From Bacilli bacterium (GTDB lineage: Bacteria > Bacillota_I > Bacilli_A > RF39 > UBA660), in the NCBI GenBank assembly GCA_017470045.1, contig JAFUFG010000226.1:1-31462 (forward strand): a stretch of 31,462 nucleotides of DNA, given 5' to 3'. The first letter of the stretch is position 1. Every line of letters begins with the position of its first letter. Under the pieces are notes generated by a model, which saw nothing but the letters and a program-made list of their open reading frames with translations, was not told where the DNA came from and searched no databases. Positions 18,734 to 27,114 of this stretch are shown in pieces. Both the position numbers and the translations under genes were made by a program.

Positions 18734-19404
18734 CTTTTACTATAAATAACCGGATAAGGATCTCCAAAAGATTTTAAATCTGTCTCTTCTAAAGTTCCCA
18801 TCTTTTTATCCGCAAGCTCACGTCTTGCTAAATACTTAATACTCTCTCGCCATTCCACCTCATCAAAATAATCATCAAATTCATAATGTCCGCCCTCACA
18901 TAATGCAATTAAAAAATCTGCATTATTCTCTACTGCTTTACGAATGATTAATTCCGTAGCTTGGCAAGGCATAAAACCAATAATTAAAGAAGCGTTGCCA
19001 ACGTTTGTATTTTCTTGAAACATTTCTCGCCTTAATTGAAATCCGTCCGTTGATTCAATTCTCTTACTAACTCTTGGATCATATACCGTAACACTACCAG
19101 AGGTTTGAGCTTCTCGAATATGTTTTGCAACAACTGGAATAACTCCACCACCAACTTCAATAATATCCGTATTAATATCAAAGTTTTCTTTTAATAAACT
19201 AACAAATCCACGATACATATTATCTTTTTCTGGAGTAATCTCCAATGTATCATAGATTTGTCTTAATACATCAGGTGCAAAACGAGTACGACTACCCATA
19301 TCATAATTATCAATCATATACTGAATCTCACGAGGAGTATAATCATCCATATGACTGGTGATATAAGAAATAACTTTTTTATATTGATTTTCTTCTGGTT
19401 GCAT
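18718..19404 (-). CDS. Putative SAM-dependent methyltransferase-like protein, last gene of the obgE operon
   Basis: A 228-aa soluble protein. A Rossmann-type core is suggested by IIEVGGGVIPVVAKHI (81-96), shaped like methyltransferase motif I, then VTVYDPR with an acidic D109 where ribose binding is expected, and LIIGFMPCQATELI (140-153) in the place of motif IV. This loosely resembles Class I methyltransferases with a GLHxC-type motif. Substrate is unknown, and loss of activity cannot be excluded because the motif I glycines are non-standard. The N-terminal 60 residues are charged helices. The ATG at 19404 has GGAGG five bases before it, which rules out an in-frame TTG at 19416. It follows the 181-aa gene by 17 bases and ends in a terminator. 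Confidence 0.68.
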   Translation of the reverse strand: MQPEENQYKKVISYITSHMDDYTPREIQYMIDNYDMGSRTRFAPDVLRQIYDTLEITPEKDNMYRGFVSLLKENFDINTDIIEVGGGVIPVVAKHIREAQTSGSVTVYDPRVSKRIESTDGFQLRREMFQENTNVGNASLIIGFMPCQATELIIRKAVENNADFLIALCEGGHYEFDDYFDEVEWRESIKYLARRELADKKMGTLEETDLKSFGDPYPVIYSKRRNFK

Positions 19405-19421
19405 AAAATCCTCCAATAAAA

Positions 19422-19967
19422 CTATTTTTTATTGCTAGATTCACTTTCATGGAAACAAGAATTTTCTTTAATCTCTTCCATCGCCTTTAAAGCAAATGGT
19501 TTAAAGTATTCATGTTTCGTATCGTTTTCCCATACCCCATATAAATCTGTTAAATATTCATATTTTTCAGAATCCGAATATTGATAATCCGCATTCTTCT
19601 TTCGTTCCAAATAAATCTCATTCGATACTCCAAAAATTCGAAAGAATAATTCTTTTTCTAACTTTTCCAAATAAGTTGGTTGCTCTGGATAAGGTAAAAA
19701 TTCTGCACTCTTAATAGCCATATAAAAGTCACAAAGATTCGAATTATCTTTTAATAATCCAGAATGATAAATATTAAGTTCTCCCTCCAAATTTAATAAT
19801 TCTCTACAAGTATCTAAATATAATTTATTTTTCGTACTATTCTTCATTTTAGTATTTAAATGAACCATATCCATATTTAAAGCAACTAATTCATAGAAAT
19901 CCGCATCTCTATTTTCGCCATTACGAATACGATTCGTTTTGTTATAAACATTCTTTAATTGATTCAT
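19422..19967 (-). CDS. Hypothetical protein, 181 aa, overlapping obgE
   Basis: An unrecognised soluble protein with Asn/Lys/Glu-rich helices and no membrane segment. It begins MNQLKNVYNKTNRIR and contains repeated aromatic-acidic clusters such as LCDFYMAIKSAEFLPYP and YSDSEKYEYLTDLYG. Its ATG shares one base with the obgE stop codon (TAATG at 19969-19965), with AAGGA three bases upstream, so it is translated by coupling to obgE. The next gene, methyltransferase-like, follows at 17 bases. This suggests a three-gene unit, perhaps linked to ribosome assembly as ObgE is, but the position is the only evidence. Confidence 0.7.
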   Translation of the reverse strand: MNQLKNVYNKTNRIRNGENRDADFYELVALNMDMVHLNTKMKNSTKNKLYLDTCRELLNLEGELNIYHSGLLKDNSNLCDFYMAIKSAEFLPYPEQPTYLEKLEKELFFRIFGVSNEIYLERKKNADYQYSDSEKYEYLTDLYGVWENDTKHEYFKPFALKAMEEIKENSCFHESESSNKK

Positions 19968-21241
19968 TAATCCTTAAACATAAAGTAGAAATCTAAGATT
20001 CTTACTTCGTCTCCTTCCTCTGCTCCTAGCTCACGTAACTTATCATCAATCCCCATACGAGTAAGTTTCTTCGCAAAACGATATTCGCTTTCCTCAGAAG
20101 AAAACTTCGTCATCTTAAATATTCTTTCTACTTCATCTCCACTAATTGCCCAAGTACCATCATCATCACGAGTAATCGTAAATGGTTCTTCCTTCTTAAA
20201 CTTGTACAATACGTGAGATTCAATTTGACTCTCATCATATAGCGGATTCATTGGAATATCATCTAACATATCTGCTAGTTTATCCACTACAGCTTGAAGT
20301 CCTGTATTCGTAGCTGCGCTAACTTCAAAAATTTCGCAATCTACTTTTGTTTTAAACTCTTCTAAATGTTCTTTTGCTTCTGGTAAATCCATTTTATTCG
20401 CAATAACAATCATTGGTTTTTCTAAAAGTTTTGGATTAAACTCTTTTAATTCGTTATTAATTAATACGAAATCTTCATATGGATCACGTAATTCCGAACC
20501 ACTCATATCAATAACATGAGCAATTACACGAGTTCTCTCAATATGACGTAAGAATTTATCTCCAAGACCTTCTCCTTGACTAGCCCCTTCAATTAGCCTT
20601 GGTAAATCAGCCATTACAAAACTACGACCATCACTTGCTTTTACAACACCTAAATTTGGATTTAAAGTAGTAAAATGATAGGCAGCAATTTTTGGTTTTG
20701 ATTTGGATACACAAGAAATAATAGTACTTTTACCAACACTAGGTAATCCAACTAAACCAACATCAGCAAGCATCTTAACTTCTACTTTAAGTGTTTTTCT
20801 TTCTCCTTCTTCTCCACGTTCAGAGTAATCTGGAGCAGTATTGGTTTGAGTCTTAAAAGCCGTATTTCCACGACCCCCACGACCACCTTTTGCAATTAAT
20901 TCTTGTTGATCTTTTTTCGATAAATCCGCTAAAATCATTCCGGTATCTAAATCCGTAACTACCGTACCTTGAGGTACACGTACGATTAAAGGTTCAGCAC
21001 CTTTCCCATGTTGATTCTTACCACGGCCATTTTCACCATTCGCACCCTTGATTGTTTTTTGATAACGTAAATCTAATAATGTATGAAGTCCTTCATCCAC
21101 TTGGAAAATAATATCAGCACCATGGCCTCCATTACCTCCATAAGGACCACCCATTTCAATAAATTTTTCACGACGGAATGCAGTACATCCATCTCCACCA
21201 TTACCAGCTTCTACTTTGATGGTAACCTCATCGACAAACAT
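19967..21241 (-). CDS. obgE: Ribosome-assembly GTPase Obg (with an unusual Switch II residue)
   Basis: A 424-aa Obg GTPase with all three domains: the glycine-rich Obg fold (1-158), the G domain (159-330) and the C-terminal OCT domain (340-424, ending EVRILDFYFMF). G1 is GLPSVGKS (165-172), G4 is NKMDLP (282-287) and G5 is SAAT (308-311). Obg assists 50S ribosome maturation and stress control. The oddity is G3: the usual D-x-P-G-L-I-E-G-A reads D-L-P-R-L-I-E-G-A, with Arg215 (AGG at 20599-20597) in place of the Switch II glycine. A single base change from GGG would explain it. AAGGAGGGG precedes the ATG. It heads a three-gene operon with a TGATATACT promoter. Confidence 0.96.
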   Translation of the reverse strand: MFVDEVTIKVEAGNGGDGCTAFRREKFIEMGGPYGGNGGHGADIIFQVDEGLHTLLDLRYQKTIKGANGENGRGKNQHGKGAEPLIVRVPQGTVVTDLDTGMILADLSKKDQQELIAKGGRGGRGNTAFKTQTNTAPDYSERGEEGERKTLKVEVKMLADVGLVGLPSVGKSTIISCVSKSKPKIAAYHFTTLNPNLGVVKASDGRSFVMADLPRLIEGASQGEGLGDKFLRHIERTRVIAHVIDMSGSELRDPYEDFVLINNELKEFNPKLLEKPMIVIANKMDLPEAKEHLEEFKTKVDCEIFEVSAATNTGLQAVVDKLADMLDDIPMNPLYDESQIESHVLYKFKKEEPFTITRDDDGTWAISGDEVERIFKMTKFSSEESEYRFAKKLTRMGIDDKLRELGAEEGDEVRILDFYFMFKD

Positions 21242-21260
21242 ATAATCCCCTCCTTATCAA

Positions 21261-21269
21261 AGTATATCA
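21261..21269 (-). promoter_or_regulatory. Extended -10 promoter of the obgE operon
   Basis: TGATATACT on minus at 21269-21261 is an extended -10 with five of six hexamer bases. It lies 19 bases before the obgE start and just after the rpmA terminator. Confidence 0.6.
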
Positions 21270-21274
21270 TATTA

Positions 21275-21305
21275 GAAAAAAGAAAGAGAGCCTAAGGCTC
21301 CCTTT
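21275..21305 (-). terminator. Terminator of the rplU-prp-rpmA operon
   Basis: A 10-bp stem with one G-U pair (21283-21292 with 21296-21305) and a 3-base loop is followed on minus by CTTTTTTC. It abuts the rpmA stop codon. Confidence 0.88.
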
Positions 21306-21596
21306 TTATTCTGTTACTTCGTAAACGGATACTTGTTTCTTATCTCTTCCTAAACGTTCGAACTTAACTACTCCATCAATAGTAGTATATAAAGTATCAT
21401 CATTTCCACGACGTACATTAGTACCAGGGAATACTTTTGTTCCACGTTGACGATATATAATTGAACCAGCTGTGATGAATTGTCCATCAGCTGCTTTTGC
21501 ACCTAGTCTACGACCTGCAGAATCACGTCCATTAGATGTTGAACCTTGCCCTTTGTGGTGAGCAAATAATTGTATATCTAATCTTAAAAATTCCAT
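21306..21596 (-). CDS. rpmA: 50S ribosomal protein L27 with cleavable N-terminal extension
   Basis: A 96-aa L27, which reaches the peptidyl transferase centre. The conserved body reads [20 protein letters not shown] and onward, with [11 protein letters not shown] near residues 48-58. As in other Bacillota it starts with an extension ([11 protein letters not shown]) that must be removed by the Prp protease, by analogy with the Staphylococcus aureus LNLQFF cleavage, expected here between F11 and A12. The prp gene is directly upstream. GGGAGG lies 8 bases before the ATG. It is the last gene of the L21 operon. Confidence 0.97.
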   Translation of the reverse strand: MEFLRLDIQLFAHHKGQGSTSNGRDSAGRRLGAKAADGQFITAGSIIYRQRGTKVFPGTNVRRGNDDTLYTTIDGVVKFERLGRDKKQVSVYEVTE

Positions 21597-21610
21597 TCTT
21601 ATATCCTCCC

Positions 21611-21913
21611 TTACTTCACTTCAATATTATCTGGATATTTACTTTCCAGTTCCTTTAAAAGACTAACCATGTTTCCTATTAGTATTTGAGTAGTCTCATC
21701 CATATTCTTAATATTGATTGTCATACCCTTCTTACTAACTAAGTAACTTAGACTTCCTTTATTTAATGCTAAAATTCCATTTACAGTAGTTGTAACAATA
21801 CTACTAACTGCACTACATACAATATCTTTTCCATAATCATCATACATCGCATGACCTAATAAAGATATTTTTGTAAATTTTGCATTTTCTTTTGTAACCG
21901 TAACTTTTATCAT
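21611..21913 (-). CDS. prp: Ribosomal-processing cysteine protease Prp
   Basis: A 100-aa Prp (YsxB family), the cysteine protease that trims the N-terminal extension of L27. The catalytic pair is H21 (LLGHAMY) and C33 (DIVCSAVSS), matching the family's spacing. Length is typical. It lies between rplU and rpmA, the conserved Bacillota order. The start codon is only 3 bases after the rplU stop and has no good Shine-Dalgarno (only GG about seven bases upstream), so it is likely translated by ribosomes reinitiating from rplU. Confidence 0.93.
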   Translation of the reverse strand: MIKVTVTKENAKFTKISLLGHAMYDDYGKDIVCSAVSSIVTTTVNGILALNKGSLSYLVSKKGMTINIKNMDETTQILIGNMVSLLKELESKYPDNIEVK

Positions 21914-21916
21914 AGA

Positions 21917-22219
21917 TTAACCATTAATTTTAGTAATTTTAATTTTTGTATATGGTTGTCTATGTCCTTGAGTTTTACGATTAGATCTGTCTTTACTCTT
22001 ATACTTGAAAACTCTGATTTTCTTATTCTTACCGTTCTTTAGTACTTCACCTTCAACAGTAACATTAGTAAGATAAGGATTTCCAACTTTTGAGTCAAGC
22101 ATTAATACTTGATCAAATTTAACAACATCACCTGAAGCACAATCTAATTTTTCAACATAGATTTCAGAACCTTCAGTTACGTAATATTGTTTTCCACCAA
22201 CTTTTACTACAGCGTTCAT
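21917..22219 (-). CDS. rplU: 50S ribosomal protein L21
   Basis: A 100-aa L21 with the typical start AVVKVGGKQYYVTEGSEIYVEKL and the C-terminal KSKDRSNRKTQGHRQPYTKIKI that binds 23S rRNA. It is preceded by GAGGAGG and by a structured ~95-base leader behind a consensus promoter. It leads the rplU-prp-rpmA operon. The leader, not the coding sequence, is where the operon is probably autoregulated. Confidence 0.97.
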   Translation of the reverse strand: MNAVVKVGGKQYYVTEGSEIYVEKLDCASGDVVKFDQVLMLDSKVGNPYLTNVTVEGEVLKNGKNKKIRVFKYKSKDRSNRKTQGHRQPYTKIKITKING

Positions 22220-22315
22220 AATTTACCTCCTCTTTAAAAAACTTAAGACTCGCTCTTAAGGCACGATATTTCGTTTTAACCTTTTCAATGCGGTTTGAGC
22301 ATGAGGCTTCAAACA
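22220..22315 (-). ncRNA. L21 leader-like structured 5' untranslated region of rplU-prp-rpmA
   Basis: Between the promoter and the rplU start lie three hairpins in order: GTTTGA...TCAAAC (22314-22293), ACGA...TCGT (22274-22263), and a G/C-containing terminator-like hairpin CTTAAGA...TCTTAAG (22260-22242) followed by six Ts (22241-22236). Position before rplU fits the ribosomal protein L21 leader known from Bacillota. The last hairpin could act as an attenuator controlled by L21 binding upstream. I assigned it by position and structure, not by covariance model. Confidence 0.72.
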
Positions 22316-22321
22316 ACAAAG

Positions 22322-22350
22322 ATTATAGCACAACAACCCAATGCTGTCAA
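22322..22350 (-). promoter_or_regulatory. Consensus sigma-A promoter for rplU-prp-rpmA
   Basis: TTGACA (22350-22345), a 17-base spacer and TATAAT (22327-22322) with an upstream TGC form a full-consensus, extended -10 promoter on minus. It is the strongest promoter in the window, as expected for a ribosomal protein operon. Confidence 0.92.
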
Positions 22351-22432
22351 ATAAATAAACGAAATAATTCCCTATTTTTTTCTAGGAATATAATCCGAAT
22401 TATGATATTCTATTTTAGAAGGAGAAATGAAA

Positions 22433-23134
22433 ATGAAATATAAGAGAATTTTATTGAAATTAAGTGGCGAAGTTCTATCTGGTGATAAAGGTCATGGAAT
22501 TGACTTTACTAGAGCTTTAGAACTAGCAAACGAAATCAAAGAAGTCGTTGATTTAGGCGTAGAAGTTGGAATCGTTGTAGGTGGTGGAAACTTCTGGAGA
22601 GGTAAATCAAACGAATATATGGATCGTGCTACCAGTGATTATATTGGTATGATGGGAACAGTAATGAATGCCCTAGCCTTAGGAGATGCATTTAAACAAA
22701 TCGACGTACCAGTAAGAGTACAAACTGGTGTAGAAATGAGACAAATTGCTGAATTCTATATTAAAGATCGTGCAATTCGTCATTTAGAAAAAGGAAGAGT
22801 TGTTGTCTTTGGATGTGGAACTGGTTCTCCATTCTTCTCAACCGATACAGCAGCAGCTCTAAGAGCAGCAGAAATAAAAGCAGATGTTGTAATCAAAGCA
22901 ACAAAAGTAGATGGTGTTTATGATAAAGACCCTAAAAAATATGAAGATGCAAAAATGTATCACGAAATTAGTTACATCGACGTATTAAATCAAAAATTAA
23001 ATGTAATGGATTCTACTGCAACAAGTTTATGTATGGATGAAAATATTCCAATACATGTTTTTAACGTTAATAAAAAAGGTATTTTAAAAAGGATTATTCT
23101 TGGAGAAGATGTAGGTACAATGGTAAAAAACTAA
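22433..23134 (+). CDS. pyrH: UMP kinase
   Basis: A 233-aa bacterial UMP kinase (UMP + ATP to UDP + ADP) of the amino acid kinase fold. Visible are the start [28 protein letters not shown], the UMP-binding [18 protein letters not shown] segment, [17 protein letters not shown] and [13 protein letters not shown]. The ATG at 22433 matches the family start and has AAGGAG eight bases upstream; the earlier ATG at 22427 is too close to that site. Upstream is TATAAT at 22389-22394 and TATGAT at 22400-22405, either of which could be the -10. In many bacteria pyrH sits between tsf and frr; here it is alone, divergent from rplU and convergent with ftsZ. Confidence 0.96.
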   Translation: MKYKRILLKLSGEVLSGDKGHGIDFTRALELANEIKEVVDLGVEVGIVVGGGNFWRGKSNEYMDRATSDYIGMMGTVMNALALGDAFKQIDVPVRVQTGVEMRQIAEFYIKDRAIRHLEKGRVVVFGCGTGSPFFSTDTAAALRAAEIKADVVIKATKVDGVYDKDPKKYEDAKMYHEISYIDVLNQKLNVMDSTATSLCMDENIPIHVFNVNKKGILKRIILGEDVGTMVKN

Positions 23135-23140
23135 CATCGA

Positions 23141-23166
23141 AAAAATAGTCCTTCGGGACTATTTTT
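23141..23166 (+). terminator. Terminator of pyrH
   Basis: An 11-bp stem (23141-23151 with 23156-23166) capped by a stable TTCG tetraloop ends in a T-rich arm on plus. Confidence 0.93.
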
Positions 23167-23186
23167 ATTTTCTCTTATATTTCAAA

Positions 23187-23215
23187 GAAAAAAAACCAAT
23201 CAATTGATTGGTTTT
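23187..23215 (-). terminator. Terminator of ftsAZ
   Basis: A perfect 24-base palindrome (23192-23215) is followed on minus by a T-run. It lies a few bases after the ftsZ stop, facing the pyrH terminator. Confidence 0.88.
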
Positions 23216-23221
23216 ATTTTT

Positions 23222-24409
23222 TTAATGAGTTCTTTCTCTTAAGAAAGGAGGAAGTTCATAACGATCTTCTCCACCTTCATTCTTAGAAACTGGTGTTTCT
23301 AAAATTTCTGGTTGAGGTTGATACTCTTCTCTACCTGCTTCTCTAGATGGCATATCATATTGAGCAGAGCGTCTCATTTCTCTTGGATAATCATGTTCTT
23401 CTGGTTGTTGAGGAATAGCATTTAAACGTTCTCTTTCTTTCATCTCTTTTTGACGAGAAGCTTTATCAAATCCTGTAGCAATTACAGTAACGATAACTTC
23501 ATCATTTAAATTTTCATTAATAACAGATCCGAAGATTGTATTAATATCAGTACCAGCAGCAGCTCTAACAACTTCAGCAGCTTGTTCTGCTTCAAACAAT
23601 GTTAAGTTAACTCCACCAGTAATATTAATAATAGCATCTGTTGCTCCAGTAATAGGAATCTCTAATAATGGAGAAGATACAGCTTGCTTTGCAGCTTCAA
23701 TGGCTCTTTCTTCACCCATACCAATACCAATACCGATAATAGCATGTCCACTACCTTCCATTACTGCTTTAACATCAGCAAAGTCAAGGTTAACTAATCC
23801 AACTACAGCAATTAAGTCTGAAATAGATTGTACGCTTCGACGTAATACATTATCTACTTCTTTGAATGCTTCTACCATTGGTGTAGTCTTATCAATAATT
23901 TCTCTTAATCGATCATTTGGAATGATGATTAATGTATCAACATGTTTCTTTAATTCTTCAATACCTGCTAATGCATTATCCATTCTTCGCTTTCCTTCAA
24001 ATGAGAATGGTTTTGTTACAATAGCAACTGTTAAAGCACCTAATCCCTGAGCAATTTCTGCAATAATAGGAGCAGCACCAGTACCAGTACCTCCACCCAT
24101 TCCTGCAGTAATGAAAATCATATCAGCACCTACAAGGGCATCTTCTATTTCTTTCTTAGATTCTAGAGCAGCCTCTTTTCCAATTTCTGGTCTAGCTCCA
24201 GCTCCAAGTCCATCAGTAAGATTAGAACCAATTTGGATTTTAACATCAGCCTTTGATGAATTCAAAACTTGAAGATCAGTATTAGCAGCAATAAATTCTA
24301 CGCCTTTTACGCCAGATTCTACCATTCGATTAATTGCGTTACCACCGCCACCACCGACACCAATAACTTTAATCTTTGCTAATTGATCCATTTCTAATCC
24401 GCCTATCAT
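23222..24409 (-). CDS. ftsZ: Cell division protein FtsZ
   Basis: A 395-aa tubulin-like GTPase that forms the Z ring. The signature [10 protein letters not shown] is at 105-114 and the T7 loop NLDFADVKA, with catalytic D212, is at 207-215. A variable linker (about 320-385) rich in Glu, Arg, Gln and Pro leads to the C-terminal peptide ELPPFLRER, which binds FtsA and other tethers. AAGGAGG lies 7 bases before the ATG at 24409, which supports the longer N-terminus ([13 protein letters not shown]). It follows ftsA by 12 bases in one operon and ends in a palindromic terminator. Confidence 0.98.
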   Translation of the reverse strand: MIGGLEMDQLAKIKVIGVGGGGGNAINRMVESGVKGVEFIAANTDLQVLNSSKADVKIQIGSNLTDGLGAGARPEIGKEAALESKKEIEDALVGADMIFITAGMGGGTGTGAAPIIAEIAQGLGALTVAIVTKPFSFEGKRRMDNALAGIEELKKHVDTLIIIPNDRLREIIDKTTPMVEAFKEVDNVLRRSVQSISDLIAVVGLVNLDFADVKAVMEGSGHAIIGIGIGMGEERAIEAAKQAVSSPLLEIPITGATDAIINITGGVNLTLFEAEQAAEVVRAAAGTDINTIFGSVINENLNDEVIVTVIATGFDKASRQKEMKERERLNAIPQQPEEHDYPREMRRSAQYDMPSREAGREEYQPQPEILETPVSKNEGGEDRYELPPFLRERTH

Positions 24410-24421
24410 AAATTGTCCTCC

Positions 24422-25654
24422 TTAATCATATAGATGACCAAAAATTGTACGAATGTTATAGTCATCATTTAAGTTATTTTCAGTAGATGTCAAAATTTCT
24501 TCATCATAACTACTTATCATATTATAATCTCTTCCTCTAAGAGAAAGTTTATCATCAAAATAACGAATAACACCATAAGCACTACTATACTTATTGTGTC
24601 TTATTCCCACAGTAGAAATTTTACAAACTCTAGCAAGCCCATCAAACTCACTATCTACAAGATAATGAAATCCTTGTAACTCGCTTAATCCACCTGTAAC
24701 AATTATATAACGTATTTCTCTATTTGTTAAGTTTTTTATTTCATTTTTGGAAAGTTTTAAAATTTCTCGAACCCTTGCTTCTACTACTTCTGAAGCCTCT
24801 ACCTGAGAGATATCTTTCGGAGTACCATCACTGCAAGTAACCGAATATTTTTCTGTCTCATCTGCATAAGTTTTCATAGCTAGTACAAAGTTTTCTTTTA
24901 AATAACGAGAATCTTCTGCTGTACAGCCAAATACATAAGATAAATCCTTATCAACATTATTACTTCCTACTGGTAATAAAGAATTTTTAATTTGAATACC
25001 TTTATTAAAGATAGAAACATTCGTAGAACTTTCTCCAATATTGATAACACAACCAACGCTATTATCATAACGTTCATTATGAGATGCAAAATAATCCCCC
25101 GTAGAAGTATAAGCAACATCAATAGTTTCTAAACCACTCATATTAATAACTTCTAATAATTTATATAAAGTTCCTTTTGGAATACTACTAATAACGATCT
25201 TTGCTTCTAACGTATCGCCACTCATTCCTTTCGGATCACGAATATTTTCATTGTTATCTACAATAAAACTAATAGGAGTTGCAGTAATAATCTCAAAGCC
25301 ATCAGAACTATGCCCCTTAATTGCTTCATTTAATACATTACTAACATCTAAGCCAGTTATCTCAGAAGGGTTTACAACATCCACATTACCAACTACAATA
25401 TCCATCTTACAATCAGTTGGAGGAACAGCGCATATCACCTTTTTCACACGAAAACCAAGCATCTTCTCAATACGATCAATTGTTTTTTGAATACTAATAG
25501 CGCAAGCACGATCATCTGTTATCTGCCCATTCTTAATACCTTTAGATTTTGTAGAACAAGAAGCTAAGACATGAAAAATATCTTGATTCTTTTCTGCTAC
25601 AACGATTTTTACACTATCAGTACCTAATTCAATTCCAGTATAAACATGACTCAT
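24422..25654 (-). CDS. ftsA: Cell division protein FtsA
   Basis: A 410-aa actin-like protein that tethers FtsZ to the membrane. The ATPase fold is seen in TGIELGTDSVKIVV (6-19), the SHS2-containing 1C insert (about 80-170), INIGESSTNVSIF (phosphate 2) and YIIVTGGLSELQG (adenosine motif). The C-terminus is atypical: after a short polar linker it ends NIRTIFGHLYD, a brief and only weakly amphipathic segment where FtsA usually has a clear membrane-targeting helix. GGAGAAG precedes the ATG. A TATAAT at 25686-25681 on minus gives the promoter. Upstream, instead of ftsQ, lies a divergent glycosyltransferase-like gene. Confidence 0.93.
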   Translation of the reverse strand: MSHVYTGIELGTDSVKIVVAEKNQDIFHVLASCSTKSKGIKNGQITDDRACAISIQKTIDRIEKMLGFRVKKVICAVPPTDCKMDIVVGNVDVVNPSEITGLDVSNVLNEAIKGHSSDGFEIITATPISFIVDNNENIRDPKGMSGDTLEAKIVISSIPKGTLYKLLEVINMSGLETIDVAYTSTGDYFASHNERYDNSVGCVINIGESSTNVSIFNKGIQIKNSLLPVGSNNVDKDLSYVFGCTAEDSRYLKENFVLAMKTYADETEKYSVTCSDGTPKDISQVEASEVVEARVREILKLSKNEIKNLTNREIRYIIVTGGLSELQGFHYLVDSEFDGLARVCKISTVGIRHNKYSSAYGVIRYFDDKLSLRGRDYNMISSYDEEILTSTENNLNDDYNIRTIFGHLYD

Positions 25655-25680
25655 AGATTTCTTCTCCTATCCTATAAGTC

Positions 25681-25686
25681 ATTATA
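25681..25686 (-). promoter_or_regulatory. -10 element of the ftsAZ promoter
   Basis: A perfect TATAAT at 25686-25681 on minus lies 26 bases before ftsA. A weak -35 (TTTTAA) may overlap the inverted repeat at 25689-25712. Confidence 0.5.
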
Positions 25687-25761
25687 CTATAAAACAAAAA
25701 ACTTTAAAAGTTTTTCCTAAAATTTTATGAAAATACATTATAATAAAAGAAAGGTGATAAA

Positions 25762-27090
25762 ATGAAAGTATTCAAAAAGAGTATTCCTTGGATTCTAATC
25801 TTCCTATTATTCTTAGTTGGAAATATTTTCACAAAAGAACTAGCAAGTGACGAAGTATGGATGTATGGCTTTGCCTCCAATATTGCAAAAGGAATGATAC
25901 CATATAAAGATTTTAATATTGTAGTAACTCCACTTTATCCAATGATACTTGCTCTTCCATTGTTATTGTGGAATAACTTCTTAGTAATCTATATCGTACA
26001 ATCATTAATCCTTACAGGAATGTACTATCTATTATATAAAATACTAAAGGAAAAATTTTATGTTCTACTAATATTACCATTTTTATATTTAGAATATTTC
26101 ACAACCCCACAATACAATATATTATCTCTATTCTTAACAATACTCATAATCTATTTAGAAGCACAAGAAGAAAAAAATGATAAAGCAATAGGAATCACAT
26201 TAGGGTTATCGATTCTAACCAAACAAACAATTGGAGTATTTCTATCAATAGCATCTCTATTCTATTATCGAAAAAACATAAATAAAATAAAAGAAAGAAT
26301 AATATACGAAAGCATTCCACTATTATTCTTCCTAGTTTATCTACTCGGAACAAATTCTTTTGCAAGTTTCTTTGATTTATGTTTTTTAGGACTATTCGAC
26401 TTTGCAGGAAACAATCATCGAAAAAGCTTATTCACAATAGCTGTCTTTGTCGGAATATTAATACATACAATTATTATTACAAGACAAAACAAAAAAGACA
26501 TTACTCCTTACTATGTCTTAGCCTACTATACAGTTTTTATTCCAATAATGGATTTATGTCATCTACAATTTGTAATATTTGCTTATCTGACATTAGTACT
26601 TAAATACCATAAAAAAGATATTATAAAAAATGTTTACATCGTCTTATTAGCAGGTGCTATAACATGCCAAACATTAATCTTATCTACAATCAAAAATTCA
26701 TCTTTTCCAACAGATATTAATCATTTTGAATATAAGAGCTTTAGTTCTACCTTCCAAAATCAAACAAAGGGAGTTCAAAAATACCTAGAAGATCATAAGG
26801 AAAACAATTATGTCTTTTTAGACTATAATGCCTATTATTTCAAAATCATCCAAGACAAGAAAATAGAATATTTAGATCTGACATTAACTGGAAATACAGG
26901 CTTCCATGGAAGTGACAAAGTAATACAAAAAATAAAAGAACAAGAAAAAGAAAATACATTTTATATGATTGATTACTCAAAAAAAGAATTAAATAATTAT
27001 CAATACGATGAAAAAGCAATCCGATATGTAAAAAAACATGGAGAAATTGTAGATCGTATTTATAACTATGATATATATAAAATAAAGTAA
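25762..27090 (+). CDS. Polytopic GT-C-type glycosyltransferase-like membrane protein
   Basis: A 442-aa protein with about nine to ten membrane helices and a soluble C-terminal domain (about 320-442). The first extracellular loop carries ASDEVWMYGFASNIAKGM and PYKDFN with TPLYP, matching the acidic first-loop motif and G-x-x-P-Y-x-D-F pattern of GT-C enzymes that use polyprenyl-phosphate sugars (GT39/GT83-like). Candidate catalytic acids are D29 and E30. Substrate and acceptor are unknown. AAAGGTG lies five bases before the ATG; TATAAT at 25739-25744 may be the -10. It is on plus, divergent from ftsA and convergent with a second GT-C-like gene, both inserted where ftsQ and ftsA normally adjoin. 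Confidence 0.72.
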   Translation: MKVFKKSIPWILIFLLFLVGNIFTKELASDEVWMYGFASNIAKGMIPYKDFNIVVTPLYPMILALPLLLWNNFLVIYIVQSLILTGMYYLLYKILKEKFYVLLILPFLYLEYFTTPQYNILSLFLTILIIYLEAQEEKNDKAIGITLGLSILTKQTIGVFLSIASLFYYRKNINKIKERIIYESIPLLFFLVYLLGTNSFASFFDLCFLGLFDFAGNNHRKSLFTIAVFVGILIHTIIITRQNKKDITPYYVLAYYTVFIPIMDLCHLQFVIFAYLTLVLKYHKKDIIKNVYIVLLAGAITCQTLILSTIKNSSFPTDINHFEYKSFSSTFQNQTKGVQKYLEDHKENNYVFLDYNAYYFKIIQDKKIEYLDLTLTGNTGFHGSDKVIQKIKEQEKENTFYMIDYSKKELNNYQYDEKAIRYVKKHGEIVDRIYNYDIYKIK

Positions 27091-27114
27091 TTAGAAAACT
27101 CTAATTACTTTTTT
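27084..27114. terminator. Bidirectional terminator between the two convergent membrane glycosyltransferase-like genes
   Basis: An 11-bp stem (27084-27094 with 27101-27111) and a six-base loop have T-rich arms both ways. It contains the stop codons of both genes (27088-27090 on plus, 27105-27107 on minus). Confidence 0.88.

Noticed and set aside
23700..24050. 116-codon open frame on plus within ftsZ
   Set aside because: It is wholly antisense to conserved ftsZ sequence, with Ser/Pro/Ile-rich shadow composition and no Shine-Dalgarno.
25689..25712. Inverted repeat between ftsA and the divergent glycosyltransferase-like gene, considered as a terminator
   Set aside because: No gene ends here; it is a pure A/T palindrome in a promoter region and could be chance or an operator, with no further support.
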